A stretch of DNA of 64,000 nt from NCBI GenBank assembly GCA_035079385.1, contig JAVHKY010000004.1, positions 22,433,001 through 22,497,000 of the forward strand, written 5' to 3'. Positions 11,036-22,490 of this stretch are shown one piece after another. The notes under the pieces are model-generated. The model was not told the DNA's origin, did no database searches, and saw only the letters and a program-made list of their open reading frames with translations. The position numbers and the translations under genes are program-made. The DNA is from Aspidiotus rigidus (taxonomy: Eukaryota; Arthropoda; Insecta; Hemiptera; Diaspididae). The first letter of the stretch is position 1. Every line of letters begins with the position of its first letter.

Positions 11036-11076
11036 CTAGCGGTTGGCGACGCGCCTCCGGCGCGCCTGACCGCTAG
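11036..11076. repeat. GC-rich near-perfect hairpin
   Basis: CTAGCGGT is mirrored by ACCGCTAG, and inside it GCGCC-TCC-GGCGC forms a second stem, giving a ~40-base stem-loop in otherwise AT-rich DNA. It could be a terminal hairpin of an unseen transposon or a dispersed palindrome. A palindrome of similar style (GAACTCGCTCCGCTCGTTCG) occurs near 22018 and 22379. Confidence 0.7.
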
Positions 11077-11690
11077 CTGTGTGTTGAGTAGATATCTGTG
11101 TTTTATAGGTATCTGTATCTTGTAGGTATGTGTGTTTTGTAGGTATCTTGGAATTCAGATGAATTTTTAAAAATGAAACAGTGGAAAGAGTTTTGCAAAA
11201 TTCACAACTATTCAGTTCAAAAATAAGAAAATAGACACCAAAAACTGCGACTGTACTTATAAAAATATATCAAAGTTCCGAGTCGCACAAAAATAAAATC
11301 ACCAAATTAAATTTTTTACACACTAATTCACTTGAGAGCTGACTTAACGCGTGAAGCCTGTATTCATCGCAGCAGAATACAGACAAATCCATTGACATTT
11401 TGCCAGTCCCTAAGAAAACACACGGACAACAGGTAAAAAAAAGGGTAATTTCCGCTAGCCCATACGCAGTGCGCACCGTGTCTAGACATTGGTTCTTGTA
11501 TGAGATACCGGATGTAAAATCCTTTATGTAGGTGTTTTTAAAACTGTGAATAAAATAACTTGCTTAGTATGGAAGTACAGCGAATACTGTAGTCACAAAA
11601 TTTCCTCCTAAAAATCTGGAACCGGGCTCATTCGAAAGGAAATTACAGGGGCTACAATTTTTGTTATCTTCAATTTTTCATAAAAATGAG

Positions 11691-11757
11691 TGTTATGTAC
11701 CTGCACCTTTGCACCTTATAGTATTCGCGTATCTTATAGTATTCGAGTATTCGCGTA
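11691..11757 (+). repeat. Truncated left LTR (first ~66 bp)
   Basis: Matches the first ~66 bp of the full LTR at 16926, beginning TGTTATG. It then breaks directly into the inverted end of the reverse-transcriptase coding region at TACCTTAATTTTGG. Confidence 0.85.
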
Positions 11758-14700
11758 ATACCTTAATTTTGGAAGGGTCAGGTTTTACACCATGTTCTGT
11801 GAGAATATGTCCCAGATACATTATTTCTTTTTTAAGAAATTCACATTTAAGGGGTTGCAATCTCAGTTTATATTTTCGCAATCTTTCAAAAATTTCAATT
11901 AATTTATCTTCGTGTTCCTTCAAATTCTTGGCGAAAATAATTATGTCGTCCATGTAACAGAAACAACGCGTCCCAGTTAACCCTACTAAGGCCATTGCCA
12001 TTAGTTTTAAAAATACTGAAGGCGAATCCTTGTAACCAAAGGGTAAGCGTTTGAATTGATATTTATTTAGATGAGTAGAAAAAGCAAATTTTTCTCTATC
12101 ATTCTCCGCAATTTTTATAGCATGAAACCCACTTGCTAAATCGCATACCGAAAAATAGGAATTTTTACCTAGAAGTTCAAGTATTTCAGAAACTTGTGGT
12201 AGAGGAAATGTTTGAGCTACACATTTTTCGTTTAAACGACGAAAATCGACCACAATTCGGTATTGAGGGTTTCCTTTTGCATCTAAATTTTTCTTTTTCA
12301 CCAATAAAATTGGAGCGTTAAACGGGGAGATACTTTCCTCAATGATATCTTCCTTCAACATTTTTATAATTTGTTTTTCAACATCTCCCTTCAGTGCTTC
12401 GGGTATACGATAGTTTCGGACATGAATAGGGGTTTCATCTGTCATTCGCACTTCATGCTCCATAAGATTTGTAGCAGGTAAATAATCACCTTCTAGATAA
12501 AAAATATCTGAATAACGAAAACAAATTTTTTCAGCGGAACGTCTTTCCTCAAGATTCAAATGATCTAACTTTAATGCTTGACGTAATTTTGCGGTTCTAG
12601 ATCTATCATAATTTTCAAGTAGTGTCTTATCTTCTTTTGTACTTAACTCAGTATTAAAAACTGGAATTTCTGGCTCTATCACCTTTAACTCTACACCTTC
12701 CAATTTGAGGGAGAGAGGTTTATATTCAAAATTTTCTGAAGAAGTATTTATTACTGGTACAAGGGCGTTATTATCGCCTTGTACTGTAGTAAGAGTTTGA
12801 GCCATGAATACGTTTTCTTGTAACTCAAGCTTAGGAATCATTCCTTCGCCAATCTCAGGATTTTCAATATGGACAGGTACTATGGTTTCTGAACAGGGGA
12901 CGATAGTCACAGATTCAATTCTTTCCGACGTTTTCACCATAAAGGCCTGGGAAGTTTCCTTCTCTCGTTCATCATATTCGTCTACAGCATAAAACGGTAA
13001 GGTCACTTTACACCTTTTTAAAACGAGTTGATTTTTCTCAAAATTTATGACCTTACAATGCTCCTTGAAAAAGTCATTTCCTAGTAGACCGTCTACAGGT
13101 ATTTCATTCTTTGATGGTATTATATGAACCTTATGAGCCAGTTTTGAGTTCGCGTCGGGATTAATAGTGAGAATAGTAGTTCCTACTGTTCTCATGGCTT
13201 CTCCTAAGTTTATCTCCTTTAAAGCAGAACCTTCTTGAATATTTACTCTTATTTCCTTCTTTAAGGCTTTTGCCTTTATAATGGTGACAGATGCACCTAA
13301 ATCAACAAGTAAGCTCAATTTTTCTGTTTTGGCTTGGGGGCAACGTAAATTTACGTAGACCAAATTATAATTGGGATTTTTTACCATGGTATAAATAGCT
13401 AAATCTCCCAAAGTAGGATTTCCTGAACTGCGAGGAGTTGGTTCAACTCGAGCTATTGGAATCTCAGCATCCCAATTTTCTGTAGATTGTGGAAGTTGCA
13501 CTGTTCCAAAATTTACTGAACGTGTATTCCTATCATTGGAATTATTTTTCCCCTTAAAATTTCTTCCATTGGGCTTATAAGAATCACGATCACGTGAACC
13601 TTGTAAACGTTGTTTTTTAAAACATTTTTCAGCCCGGTGACCCACCTTGGAACAAAATTCACAAGTAATAGGGGATAAATTTTGATTACGGTAACATGAG
13701 TCAGTTGAATGATTACTCATATTACAAATCGTACAATGGAAAACTTTTTCTTTATTTTTATTGGTCAAATAATTTGATCCAGAATTATAATTTATTTTTC
13801 CCCCTTTTTCCTTTTTCAATTTAAAACAAGACGAGACATTATGATTTGTAGCATGACAATGAGAGCAATACTTTGAAGAAGAAGAATTTATTCTCGAGTT
13901 ATAATTATTTTTATTCCCTTGATTTCTAATTTTCATCGCGCTTTCTTCCTCAATAGCTTGGGACAAAGCGGTATTTAAATCAATATTTCCTTTCCAGCGT
14001 AAAAACCGACTTATCTCTGGATTGGAATGATAGATAAAACGCGAGAGAGTGACTTGTTTAATATTTTCTATACAACCAGGTTTTAATGTCTCTTCGATGG
14101 ATGTAGTACTTAAAGCGTTTAAAACCTTACTTTGTAATTCTTCCAACCTTCTATGAAAAACTACAACTGATTCGTCCTTATATTGCGAGATATTGTTCAA
14201 GTCCTCGAGATATTGGGAATACAGTTTTTTCTCACCAAAAAGTTGTTTCAACTTATCCCTTAATTGTGACCATTCTTCAAACTGGAAAAATAGGAGTTGA
14301 CTTTTGCAAGGCTCCTCAATCTTACTCATGACACAACAGAGAAACGCTATTTTTTGAAAAGGCTGAATTAATTCATACGCCGAATTACAATTTATGATGA
14401 AACTATTTAATTCACCTCGTTTACCTGTAAATTTTTTCGGGATTAGAGACCCTATAAAATTCATAGGATAAGTTGCCGATTGTTGGTTTTGATTGACATA
14501 TTCGTCTTGTGAGTAAAATTGATTACTATAAGTCGGACCTGACGGACCTGAGGGATTTAAAAAGGTTCCCATTTGAGGAATGGGCCTTGTTCCACCTTGA
14601 CTTGGAAAAGTCCCTAGCGTTGAGCTAATTGGTGGTTGATTTCCACTGACTCCCTGATTAATACTCAATTGTTGGAGACTAGCTCTCATATTACTGAGAG

Positions 14701-14785
14701 CATCAGAAAAAGCAGGTGAAGTTGACGTAGTGGTTGTAGTAGCAACCGTACTAGTCTTGGGAACTTCAGAGTCGGAATTGGGCAT
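11758..14785 (-). CDS. Gypsy gag-pol polyprotein, truncated after the reverse transcriptase
   Basis: Starts at 14785 as one frame, about 1,010 element codons before it runs into the LTR fragment, which adds a short nonsense tail. Gag part: Gln/Ser-rich N-terminus, then a conserved-looking capsid region, then three CCHC zinc knuckles of CX2CX4HX4C form (CSHCHATNHNVSSC, CTICNMSNHSTDSC, CEFCSKVGHRAEKC) at about residues 310-400. Protease site LLVDLGAS near 515, with Leu where Ser/Thr is usual. Reverse transcriptase from ~790, with RIVVDFRRLN and the catalytic CYMDD box, ending at KPDPSKIK. The continuation of pol lies, displaced, at 15967-16346. It acts in element particles, not host biology. 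Confidence 0.9.
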
Positions 14786-15558
14786 ATTGATTCAAGAAAA
14801 TTCCAAACAGGAGGAAACTTGCTCTTTCTTTAAAGAACCTCAGAAATGCTGAAAAAATAAGAATTGTTGAGACTGTAGAGCTCACACTAAATAGGAATGG
14901 GAAGAAACTATTTCTCCAAAAATAAGAAGTATTGAGACTGTAGAGCTCACACTAAATAGGAATGGGAAGAAAAACTATTTCTCCACCTTCTCTTTTTTTT
15001 TTTCTTTGTTTGATTCAAAAAATAGTTGGAGACCGCTAGAAGAAAATACCCCAGTAGAAAATAAATGGCTCAGTCCAAAATTATAAAAAAATCCCCGAGA
15101 GAAAATGGCTAAATTACCACAAAATAAACCCGCATAATGGTGTAAATACCGCAAAAATCAGGAGAGAAAAACTGAATAATGGTACGGAGACCAAAAAATT
15201 CAAAAAAGAAAAACTGAATGATGGTACAGAGACCACAAAAAATTCAGCAGAATGAAAACTGAGAAATGGTACAGACCACAAAAATTCAAAAGGAGTATTT
15301 TTTTTTTTTTTTTTTTTTTTTTTACCATAACTCAAAGTATTTAGAGTTTGCAATTTTCGTAAATATTGGAACTGTTAAAAGAGGAGTAAAAAAGGAATAA
15401 TAGGAAACTCACGTACGGTGACAGCAGAAGAACGAAAAAATCACACTATGTAATCGCGCAAAACTTTCAAGTTTCAAAAAATCTTATCTCAAATATACGA
15501 AAAATTATAAGTTCGAAATTCTCCAATTTAACAAGAGAATCCCATCCTCGTCGCCAAA
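14786..15558 (-). other. Gypsy 5' leader with primer-binding site
   Basis: On the minus strand the LTR ends CATAACA and is followed two bases later by TGGCGACGAGGATGGG, the expected position and TGG start of a tRNA primer-binding site. The leader holds two ~60-bp direct repeats (AATAAGAATTGTTGAGACTG type at about 14865 and 14925) and a 22-T run at about 15301. Confidence 0.65.
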
Positions 15559-15907
15559 TGTTATGTGCGGCTCCAACAAATTAAAGATTTGAGAATTAAC
15601 AGTTCGTTTATTATACAATGCCAGGCTTTATATAGGTACATTTTTGGAAATATAGATAGATTGGAAGAAGGGCAAAAAGATGAGTCGGTTAAAGTCATAA
15701 AAATAAAATATTTATGTCGATGGAATAGCGACGTAGATACGGTGCGTAAAATAAGAGGTGCGTATAGGATTATAAATACAGATGTATAAGAGGTGCAAAA
15801 GAGGAGAATAGATTGGTTGCTAATGCTATATGCGAATACTATAAGGTGCAAGGCTTATACGCAAATACTCGAATACTATAAGATACGCGAATACTATAAG
15901 GTGCAAG
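15559..15907 (-). repeat. Inverted LTR copy of the Gypsy element
   Basis: Reverse complement of the LTR at 16926-17291, lacking roughly the first 17 bases. Over the long central part I find no difference between the two. It is the 5' LTR relative to the inverted gag-pol frame. Confidence 0.88.
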
Positions 15908-15966
15908 GATTCGTATATCTTATAGTACTAGCATATAGCAATCTACTCTCCTCTTTTGCACCTCTT
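15908..15966 (+). repeat. Short plus-oriented LTR fragment at a rearrangement junction
   Basis: Resembles the LTR stretch around CATATAGCATTAGCAACCAA...CTCCTCTTTTGCACCTCTTA, in opposite orientation to the LTR immediately to its left, making a small head-to-head LTR junction. It then fuses to the displaced pol piece. Confidence 0.7.
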
Positions 15967-16346
15967 ACGGATTCCCCAAACGATTGCGAGTAATTCTTTT
16001 TCGATTACAGAATAATTTTGCTCTGCTTTGTTCAAGGTCCTACTAGCGTAAGCGACAGGTCTATCTAAATTATTTTTCAATGATTCGGGAGAGTCACCAT
16101 CAAGTTGAGACAACACGGCTCCTAAGGCATATTCAGAAGCATCTGTTGCCAAAACAAAATCCTTTGAAAAATCAGGATATTGTAAGAGAATATCTTTAGT
16201 AAGAATATTTTTCATATGTTGGAAACTTTCTTCTTGTTCCTTACCCCAAATATATGGTTCATTTTTTCTCAATAGCTTTGTGAGAGGCAAAACAATTTTA
16301 CTGAAATCTGGTACAAACCGTCTGTAATAATTGCAAAATCCTAAAA
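15967..16346 (-). pseudogene. Displaced Gypsy pol fragment (end of RT and RNase H)
   Basis: Encodes FLGFCNYYRRFVPDF, the typical connection after the Gypsy reverse transcriptase, followed by the RNase H start (FVLATDASEYALGAVLSQLD) and VAYASRTLNKAEQNYSVIEK, ending at WGIR before it runs into LTR sequence. It continues where the main gag-pol frame stops (SKIK) apart from a few residues, so both come from one parental element. Confidence 0.88.
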
Positions 16347-16349
16347 ATG

Positions 16350-16925
16350 ACTGCAATCGTCATAGTGAGCAACCACTTCCCGCCGGTGACAGGATCAGGA
16401 CTCAGTAACCTGAAGTTGATCAAATGTTTTACGAAAATCGCCGAAATGCAATTTACGCGCTATGAATACAACACTGAGGTCCGCTATCGCTATTACCGCC
16501 AAGTCCATGGCTTTATTTCGCTCTGTCTCATTGTGTGTACTCCAACTATTCCACCTACAATTCTACAGCTGCGCCGAAATCGCACGATTCTTCCCTCTGG
16601 TACCTCCAAAAACTACCTTCAGCTACGTTCTTTTCGCATGCCCACCGCTCTCACCTGGGCCGAAGATTATTATTTTGGCCACAAATACGAGCATCCCTTG
16701 GCTCCACGACTCTACGTTCACGAACCTGAAGAGTCGGATTCGACCATTACACAAATACTACCAAGCTCTGAGTTCATCTAAACGTTCTTGTTTTAGTTAT
16801 TTTCTTTTTGATTTCTTTTATTCTTTTTTTTTTCTTTTTACTCCTTTCTATGATGTTTCTGTATTTTGTTCACCATTTTCCTATATATATATTTTTTTCT
16901 TTTATGTCTTCTTCAGGGGGAGGGA
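16350..16925 (+). pseudogene. Gypsy 3' region: pol C-terminal remnant, 3' UTR and polypurine tract
   Basis: The plus frame ending EPEESDSTITQILPSSEFI (stop near 16781) looks like the tail of the pol polyprotein; it is followed by a T-rich 3' UTR and the purine run AGGGGGAGGGA directly before TGTTATG of the LTR, as expected for a polypurine tract. Orientation is opposite to the adjacent pol fragment. The start of this coding piece is at a rearrangement junction, so its first codons are unreliable. Confidence 0.6.
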
Positions 16926-17291
16926 TGTTATGTACCTGCACCTTTGCACCTTATAGTATTCGCGTATCTTATGGTATTCGAGTATTCGCGTATAAGCCTT
17001 GCACCTTATAGTATTCGCATATAGCATTAGCAACCAATCTATTCTCCTCTTTTGCACCTCTTATACATCTGTATTTATAATCCTATACGCACCTCTTATT
17101 TTACGCACCGTATCTACGTCGCTATTCCATCGACATAAATATTTTATTTTTATGACTTTAACCGACTCATCTTTTTGCCCTTCTTCCAATCTATCTATAT
17201 TTCCAAAAATGTACCTATATAAAGCCTGGCATTGTATAATAAACGAACTGTTAATTCTCAAATCTTTAATTTGTTGGAGCCGCACATAACA
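16926..17291 (+). repeat. Complete 3' LTR of the Gypsy element
   Basis: About 366 bp, TGTTATG...CATAACA. It contains CACCTTATAGTATTCGCGTA repeated near its start, a TATATAAA-like stretch at about 17216 and AATAAA at about 17239, plausible promoter and polyadenylation signals. Followed by the target duplication TGAG. Confidence 0.88.
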
Positions 17292-17295
17292 TGAG

Positions 17296-17590
17296 TTATA
17301 CTCGAGTTATCACAATAATTCAATTCTCGAAACTGCGCCACTCAACGCGCGTAGGTCTAACGTACATGGCAAGCTACACCACCACGTTTTTTTATATTGA
17401 AAAAAGTCATTGTTTTCGCCCTTTTTTGAATTTACTCAGCACCTCCCCGTCAAATTTTAATTTTGTGAGTCTATGTGCTGCTCTGGGATGAGGACAATAT
17501 ATCCTGAAAGTTTGAATGCGATCGGCCCAGTAGTTCTCGAGTTATAAACGGACAGGAGGACAGACAAACTTTCTGCTTTATATATTAGAA
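17296..17590 (+). mobile_element. Possible 3' tail of a non-LTR retrotransposon
   Basis: Ends with CAGTAGTTCTCGAGTTATAA, a stretch of GGACAGGAGGACAGACAAAC and CTTTATATATTAG, a style of tail common at the 3' ends of insect non-LTR elements. No coding region is preserved because the Gypsy insertion abuts it. Tentative. Confidence 0.35.
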
Positions 17591-17599
17591 GAAGATATC

Positions 17600-19726
17600 G
17601 GTACTGGAATTTTTTTTTCTTTTCTTAATGTATCCACCCTCATTCATTAATTTTAATATTATAAAATCATTGAAATTATGGAACTTATTTTGTGTATTTA
17701 TTCATCCTCATCATCTGAAATTCTGTTTCTCATCAATTTTTGATGAATGATTTCTGGGATAATTTTTCTGGAACGTATACCAGGCTACAAATTCTGTAAC
17801 GCAAACACATTCTAATTCAATCGGACGATTAACATAATGTTGTACAATAGATTTCACAAAAATATCAGTTGATTTTTCGGGTAATGATCACTCACACAAG
17901 CACACGTGTTCACTAATCGGAAGAATTGCTCAAACGCATAACTAAATGCATTTATTACAAAACTAATAAAGGAATATACAACTACATTGCACTGAAAGGA
18001 TTGGAGTTTTTTGTGAATTCTGTAAAACAATAATTTTCCAAGCCGGCATAAAATGCATCAATGGAGAGACATATTGCTTTATCATTAAAAGAGAAATGTA
18101 CTCAATATGGACAGGGAGAAAGAAAAGAAAAAAAAAGCCAACCACGAAGGAAGGCGATACAACCGCGCTTTTTACCAATGATACAATAGTAACAATAATC
18201 GTTAATCTTAATTAACTCGTTATAAAATTTACAAAACTCATTCTTTTATTTTTGGAAAATTGCTCTGAACGCGATTTTGTGCGACGGAATAAGACGGAAA
18301 AAAAAAAAACAAAGCGTACTTTTATGGCACTCACGCGCACACAAGGATGGACGGGAGGAGGGAACAGATCATCAGGACATCGTGAATTAAAAATACAGTA
18401 TAATATAGAAAGTACAGGGACTCTAATGAGATAAAATTTTGTTCAAGTAACTATTATAGTGAGTATAAAACTTTCAAAAACAAAACTACAAAGTGCAAGA
18501 AAGTAGCTACTGAAAATAAGTAAGCAAAATCGATACCCGCAACGACGAAAAGAAGCGGAAAAGTAGTTCTTGACGCTACCCACGTACCCCAGGACTAGCT
18601 TAAAATCTTACTACTTTTTATTTTATCTTTTGAATTCGTCAATGTCGGGTACGCACCCGTTTTTAAACTAGAAGTAGCGACACGAACTCTAAAATGTCCG
18701 AAATAATTTTTACTTTCTAATCAATAATATAACAAACAAGGAAACAGGAAGAGGGAGCAATGAAGAGCATTTTCAAATCACGAAGAAAAAGGATAAGAAA
18801 GAAAAAGAAAGAAAGAAAAAAAAACGCTTATAAATACCATACAAATAGGTTAACAAAAATACACATATAAAATAAGAAATAATTTACAGTACATTTTCAA
18901 AACAAAAAGAAAAAAAAATTCTCATAATTTTACAATCGTCTCCATCTTTGGAGTTCACCACGAAAGAAAAAAAAAAAATCGTAATCATAATATTATAGCG
19001 TTTGTAAAGACTAATACTGACGAGGAAAAAGAGAGAACAGATAAGAGAAAAAAATATTCATTTTCACGATGATGATTCATGTACACACACATGTACGACT
19101 GATTCTAACTACTATCGAACAACATCCACCTAATAATAATTCACACTTTCGAAACAGAACGGAAAAGAAAAATTCAATACAATATCGTTTTTAAGAATTA
19201 AAGTCAGCAGCTACGAACTAAAAACGTCTATTCATAATGTTCGTAATGGCACGAGAAGAAAAAAAAAAAATTTACATGGATTAGCGATGAGAATACAGCA
19301 CATCGTATTTTATTTTTTGAAAGCGCAAAAACATTAGGTATATACCTTATACTTAAAATAATTTATTAAAAATCGCAAATTTTGTATAATTGCTCGAGTC
19401 GACATCATAAACAGCTTATAATAAACGTACATTGAATGCAAATTAGTTCCTCTACATTCTTGCCAAATAGAATGCAGATTTATCGTGACAACGATGATAC
19501 ACACACGTGTATTTTCTTGACGAATAAAACGTAATTTTATAAAATAGCATAATATTATTATAATGGTCGTATATTGCTGAGTATCGTGTTGTAATGATGT
19601 GTAATATATTGTAAGTGGGTACTATTGCAGTTGTTATTGCTATCGCTGCAGTTCTTCTTGCTGTTGCTGGATTTGTTTTTAAATCTACAAGAAAAAAAAA
19701 AGGACGAGTTGGGCGCGTTACAAAAT
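17600..19726 (-). other. Probable 3' UTR and downstream flank of the Cow-like gene
   Basis: AT-rich, with many A runs and no coding frame of interest. It lies immediately beyond the stop codon of the last exon. Several AATAAA motifs exist on the minus strand (for example near 19310, 18248 and 17949), so the poly(A) site cannot be chosen. A GCT/TTG-type trinucleotide stretch lies at 19625-19670. Confidence 0.4.
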
Positions 19727-19938
19727 TTAGAATTCGAGCGACTGATCCCCGCTTCCGTTGAAATCGTCATCGTCGCTGCTGTCGTCGTCATCGTTGATAT
19801 CGTCGTTTGAGGTGATTTTATTCTTCGAACTGCCCTTCTCCATGACTACATCGTTGTTGTACGATTTGTTCGAGTCAACTTTCTTGAAGTTTGACGGACT
19901 TTTCTCCGTCGCCTCTGCTCCTGTGATGAAGTACAGGG
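19727..19938 (-). CDS. Cow: Cow/testican-like gene, last coding exon (acidic tail)
   Basis: The acceptor is TTTTTTCGGTTACAG. The first two bases complete the codon left open by the thyroglobulin exon at 30806-30946. It encodes ALYFITGAEATEKSP, a Lys/Ser/Asn-rich linker, and an acidic tail (DDINDDDDSSDDDD) ending FNGSGDQSLEF and TAA. An acidic C-terminus after the thyroglobulin domain is the testican arrangement. The Ser-Gly next to acidic residues (NGSGD) fits a glycosaminoglycan attachment site, and Drosophila Cow is a heparan sulfate proteoglycan. The preceding intron is 10.9 kb and full of transposons. Confidence 0.82.
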
Positions 19939-20140
19939 CTGTAACCGAAAAAAGAGGAGAAATCAAAATTTACTCGATGAAAAAAATAGAATGCCAAAAA
20001 AAAAATCATTCTTCCGAGACCCGAATTTGAAAGCACCTTCTGCTCGATCCTCATTTTAGGCCATCTATCCTGTCTTAAGGATAAACCCTCCCCTAAAGAA
20101 TGTAGCGGGGTTTGAATTGATCCACGAAATTCCAGTTGTT

Positions 20141-20560
20141 TCAATGGAACCGAGGAAGTAGTCTTACGTTATGAACTTGACTTCGACGATCGAAGCGGTA
20201 AAACTCGCGGAAATTCTCTTCGTTCCACGCAATGGAAGGAATGTTAGTTATCTGTTGTGTGCTCGCAAAGAGAGATCGACTGTAGCCCCGTGTATGATCA
20301 AAGCGGGGCTGTAGTCGATCTTTCGCCGCGAGTGAGTCCACAGTCGGTAAGATTTCTTCCACGGCCTGAAACGACGAAAATTTCCGCACGTTTGCCCGCT
20401 TCGATCATACGCGAAGCTGTAGTGAATCCTTCCCCACGAGTCCACAACAGGAGACCACTTCTTCCTCCACCGCACCGCTTGAAAAGACCGGAATTTCAGC
20501 ATGTTTTCCCACTTTGATCATACGCGAGGACGAATTCGATCTCATAACTACCCTCTCTGT
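20141..20560. repeat. Degenerate ~140-bp tandem repeat
   Basis: Two to three diverged units sharing GATCATACGCGA, CTGTAGT, CCACGAGTCCACA and GAAATTTC-like pieces. Open frames on both strands are by-products; none shows a recognisable domain. Confidence 0.45.
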
Positions 20561-20989
20561 ATCATTCCCTATATGGCCTGGAAGACTAAAGATTTTAGCA
20601 AATTTACCCGGCCCCGATCGATCTACAACCTTACCTGAAGATATCGATGGAGGACAAGGATACCAGAAAAAATATAGCACCAACTATTCCATCCATTTTT
20701 ATCTTAAAAACTGTCAATTATCGAAATTGGTTCTACCCATCCTTTGACTCCCCCTCCTCAAGGATTGGAGGGGGAAATGAGTGTCCACAATGGAAAAACT
20801 TGAGAGCATAATACAGCGAAAACGAGACACAAGCAATTCAGCCTGTTTTTAGGTCAAAAAAAGAATAGGACAGAGCCTGGCGCATATTTACAGCCCCCCT
20901 CATAAGGTTGGAGGGTAAGGAGACCAGTACAAACAAAAAACTCTACGGCACATGTAGCACAATAAAGATTTTACCAATACTTGTCCAAA

Positions 20990-21337
20990 AACGACAGCTT
21001 CCTTAACGAAGTTAAATGAGGAACGCAGGGAACCTGTTTTATGAGTCAAATGAGATTTCGTATTGAAAATTCAATGAAGCCTAGACCTAGATAAAGCTAG
21101 TCTAAAGAAGGCCTAGACCTACTATAAGCCTAGTACATATAATATAGTTTGAGAGTCTACATTTCTCTAAGTCCCCCTCCTATCATATATAGCTTGAGAG
21201 TCGACATTTTTCTAAGTCCCCCTCTTATCATATATAGCTCGAGAGTCAAAATTTCTCTAAGTTTTTTGCTGGACGGTGCACGGGGGACGGCGCACGGCAT
21301 ATTTCTCAAGAAGCCCCCCATAAAAAAGGTTCCCTGT
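20990..21337 (-). mobile_element. Helentron-like element, copy 4
   Basis: Reverse orientation: GACAGCTTCCTTAACGAAG and the subterminal repeat at the low end, CCCCCCATAAAAAAGGTTCCCTGTT at the high end. Contains about two 45-bp minisatellite units. It lies in the last intron of the Cow-like gene. Confidence 0.65.
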
Positions 21338-21599
21338 TAAAAATCCTTTGATTGTCCAAGTTAGGTCTGGCATGACCACAGCCCTCCCCACAACAGTTGT
21401 AGGGGTATAGGGAAAGGAAATCAGTACAAGCAAAAAACCCTATGACACAATACAGCCCAAACGAATCCACCCACCCCAAAAATCGAAAGGGAGGATGAAG
21501 ATATAGACCTGCGAAACACTTCTTTTACCATCATCTCGCGCAATTCCCTCTCGGGAAAAGGCCTCCATTAGCCACCCTAGGGACGTCCGAAAATGACAG

Positions 21600-21800
21600 C
21601 TACCTAAACAAAGTAACCAAGAAAAGAATTGCTGAATTCCTGCAAAATAACACAAAAAGATTTTGACAAGTGTGATGAACGCTTTCGGCTTTCGCCATCA
21701 TCAGATACAGAAATACAACTAAAGATAATCACGTACGGTACTAGCAGACGATGAGGTGGAACAAAATTAATCATTGTTCAACGTACAAAATAAACTCACA
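21600..21800 (-). mobile_element. PLE-B 3' terminal region, minus strand
   Basis: Matches, in reverse, the sequence after the PLE-B ORF at 30204-30400: GATGAGGTGGAACAAAATTA, the hammerhead-like motif, and TTTTTGTGTTATTTTGCAGG-type end with GAATTCAGCAATTCTTTTCT. A solo terminal fragment without ORF. Confidence 0.7.
21665..21715 (-). ncRNA. Hammerhead-ribozyme-like motif of PLE-B
   Basis: On the minus strand: CTGATGA, then T, a GGC-GAAA-GCC helix II, GAAA, then AGCGTT followed by C. This is the hammerhead core order. Helix III would be only the near-palindrome AGCGTT, as reported for minimal hammerheads of animal PLEs that may act as dimers. The U between CTGATGA and helix II departs from the usual G-C pair. 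Confidence 0.6.
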
Positions 21801-21829
21801 GGTTAAAAAATCTCCGGCGACTAAATGAT

Positions 21830-22490
21830 TGTTTAGGATTTTCTGGTATAGCCAAATAAATGAAAATCATGTTCCATGTCTTTTATATTTTATCAGTCAT
21901 CTTGAAATATTTCAGTCTAGGCTTCTACTAGGTCAAGTGTTCGTGAGATATTATTCGTTTACCCCTTTACCTATCTTGGCGTCGTATAAGTCTTCTATGA
22001 GAAATACGCGGTAGCACGAACTCGCTCCGCTCGTTCGTCCCCTGTCCCGCTGTTGTATTGGAATGGTATGTGACAATTCAAGTCAAGGGGATTTGGAAAA
22101 ATTTCGACTATTCAGCCTTTATTTATTTAATTATTTAATTATTTAATTATTTTATTATTTAATTATTCAATTAATTATTTAATTATGTAATTATTTTATT
22201 ATTTTATTATTTTATTATTTAATTATTATTTATTATTATTTATTTATTTATTTATTCATTTATTTATTTATTTATTATTAATTCTTGTACTAGGTCAAGT
22301 GTTCGTGAGATATTATTCGTTTACCCTTTTACCTATCTTGGCGTCGTATAAGTCTTCTATGAGAAATATGAGGTAGCACGAACTCGCTCCGCTCGTTCGC
22401 CCCCTGTCTCGCTGTTGTATTGGAATGGTATGAGACAATTCAAGTCTAGGGGACTTGGAAAACTTTCGACGATCCAGCCATATATGATAG
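21830..22490 (+). repeat. Dispersed repeat (GGTCAAGTGTTCGTGAGATA family)
   Basis: The ~120-bp stretch CTAGGTCAAGTGTTCGTGAG ... GCACGAACTCGCTCCGCTCG occurs at about 21925-22060 and again at 22290-22440. An inverted copy occupies 27340-27545. A TTATTTAATTATT microsatellite lies between the first two. Confidence 0.7.

Larger units (their letters stand above)
11691..17291. mobile_element. Rearranged Ty3/Gypsy LTR retrotransposon insertion
   Basis: The insertion starts with the plus-strand LTR beginning TGTTATGTACCTGCACC at 11691 and ends with a complete plus-strand LTR (16926-17291) closing in CATAACA. TGAG precedes the left end (11687-11690) and follows the right end (17292-17295), a 4-bp target duplication normal for Ty3/Gypsy. 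Between these ends the gag-pol block and one LTR are inverted, a pol fragment sits outside that LTR, and the 3' terminal region is in plus orientation. Part of RNase H and the integrase core are missing, so it cannot be autonomous. The two large LTR copies look essentially identical over ~300 bp, indicating a recent event. Confidence 0.85.

Noticed and set aside
15561..15851. 96-residue frame repeated at 16999-17289
   Set aside because: It is LTR sequence read on one strand; identical copies reflect the two LTRs, not a gene pair.
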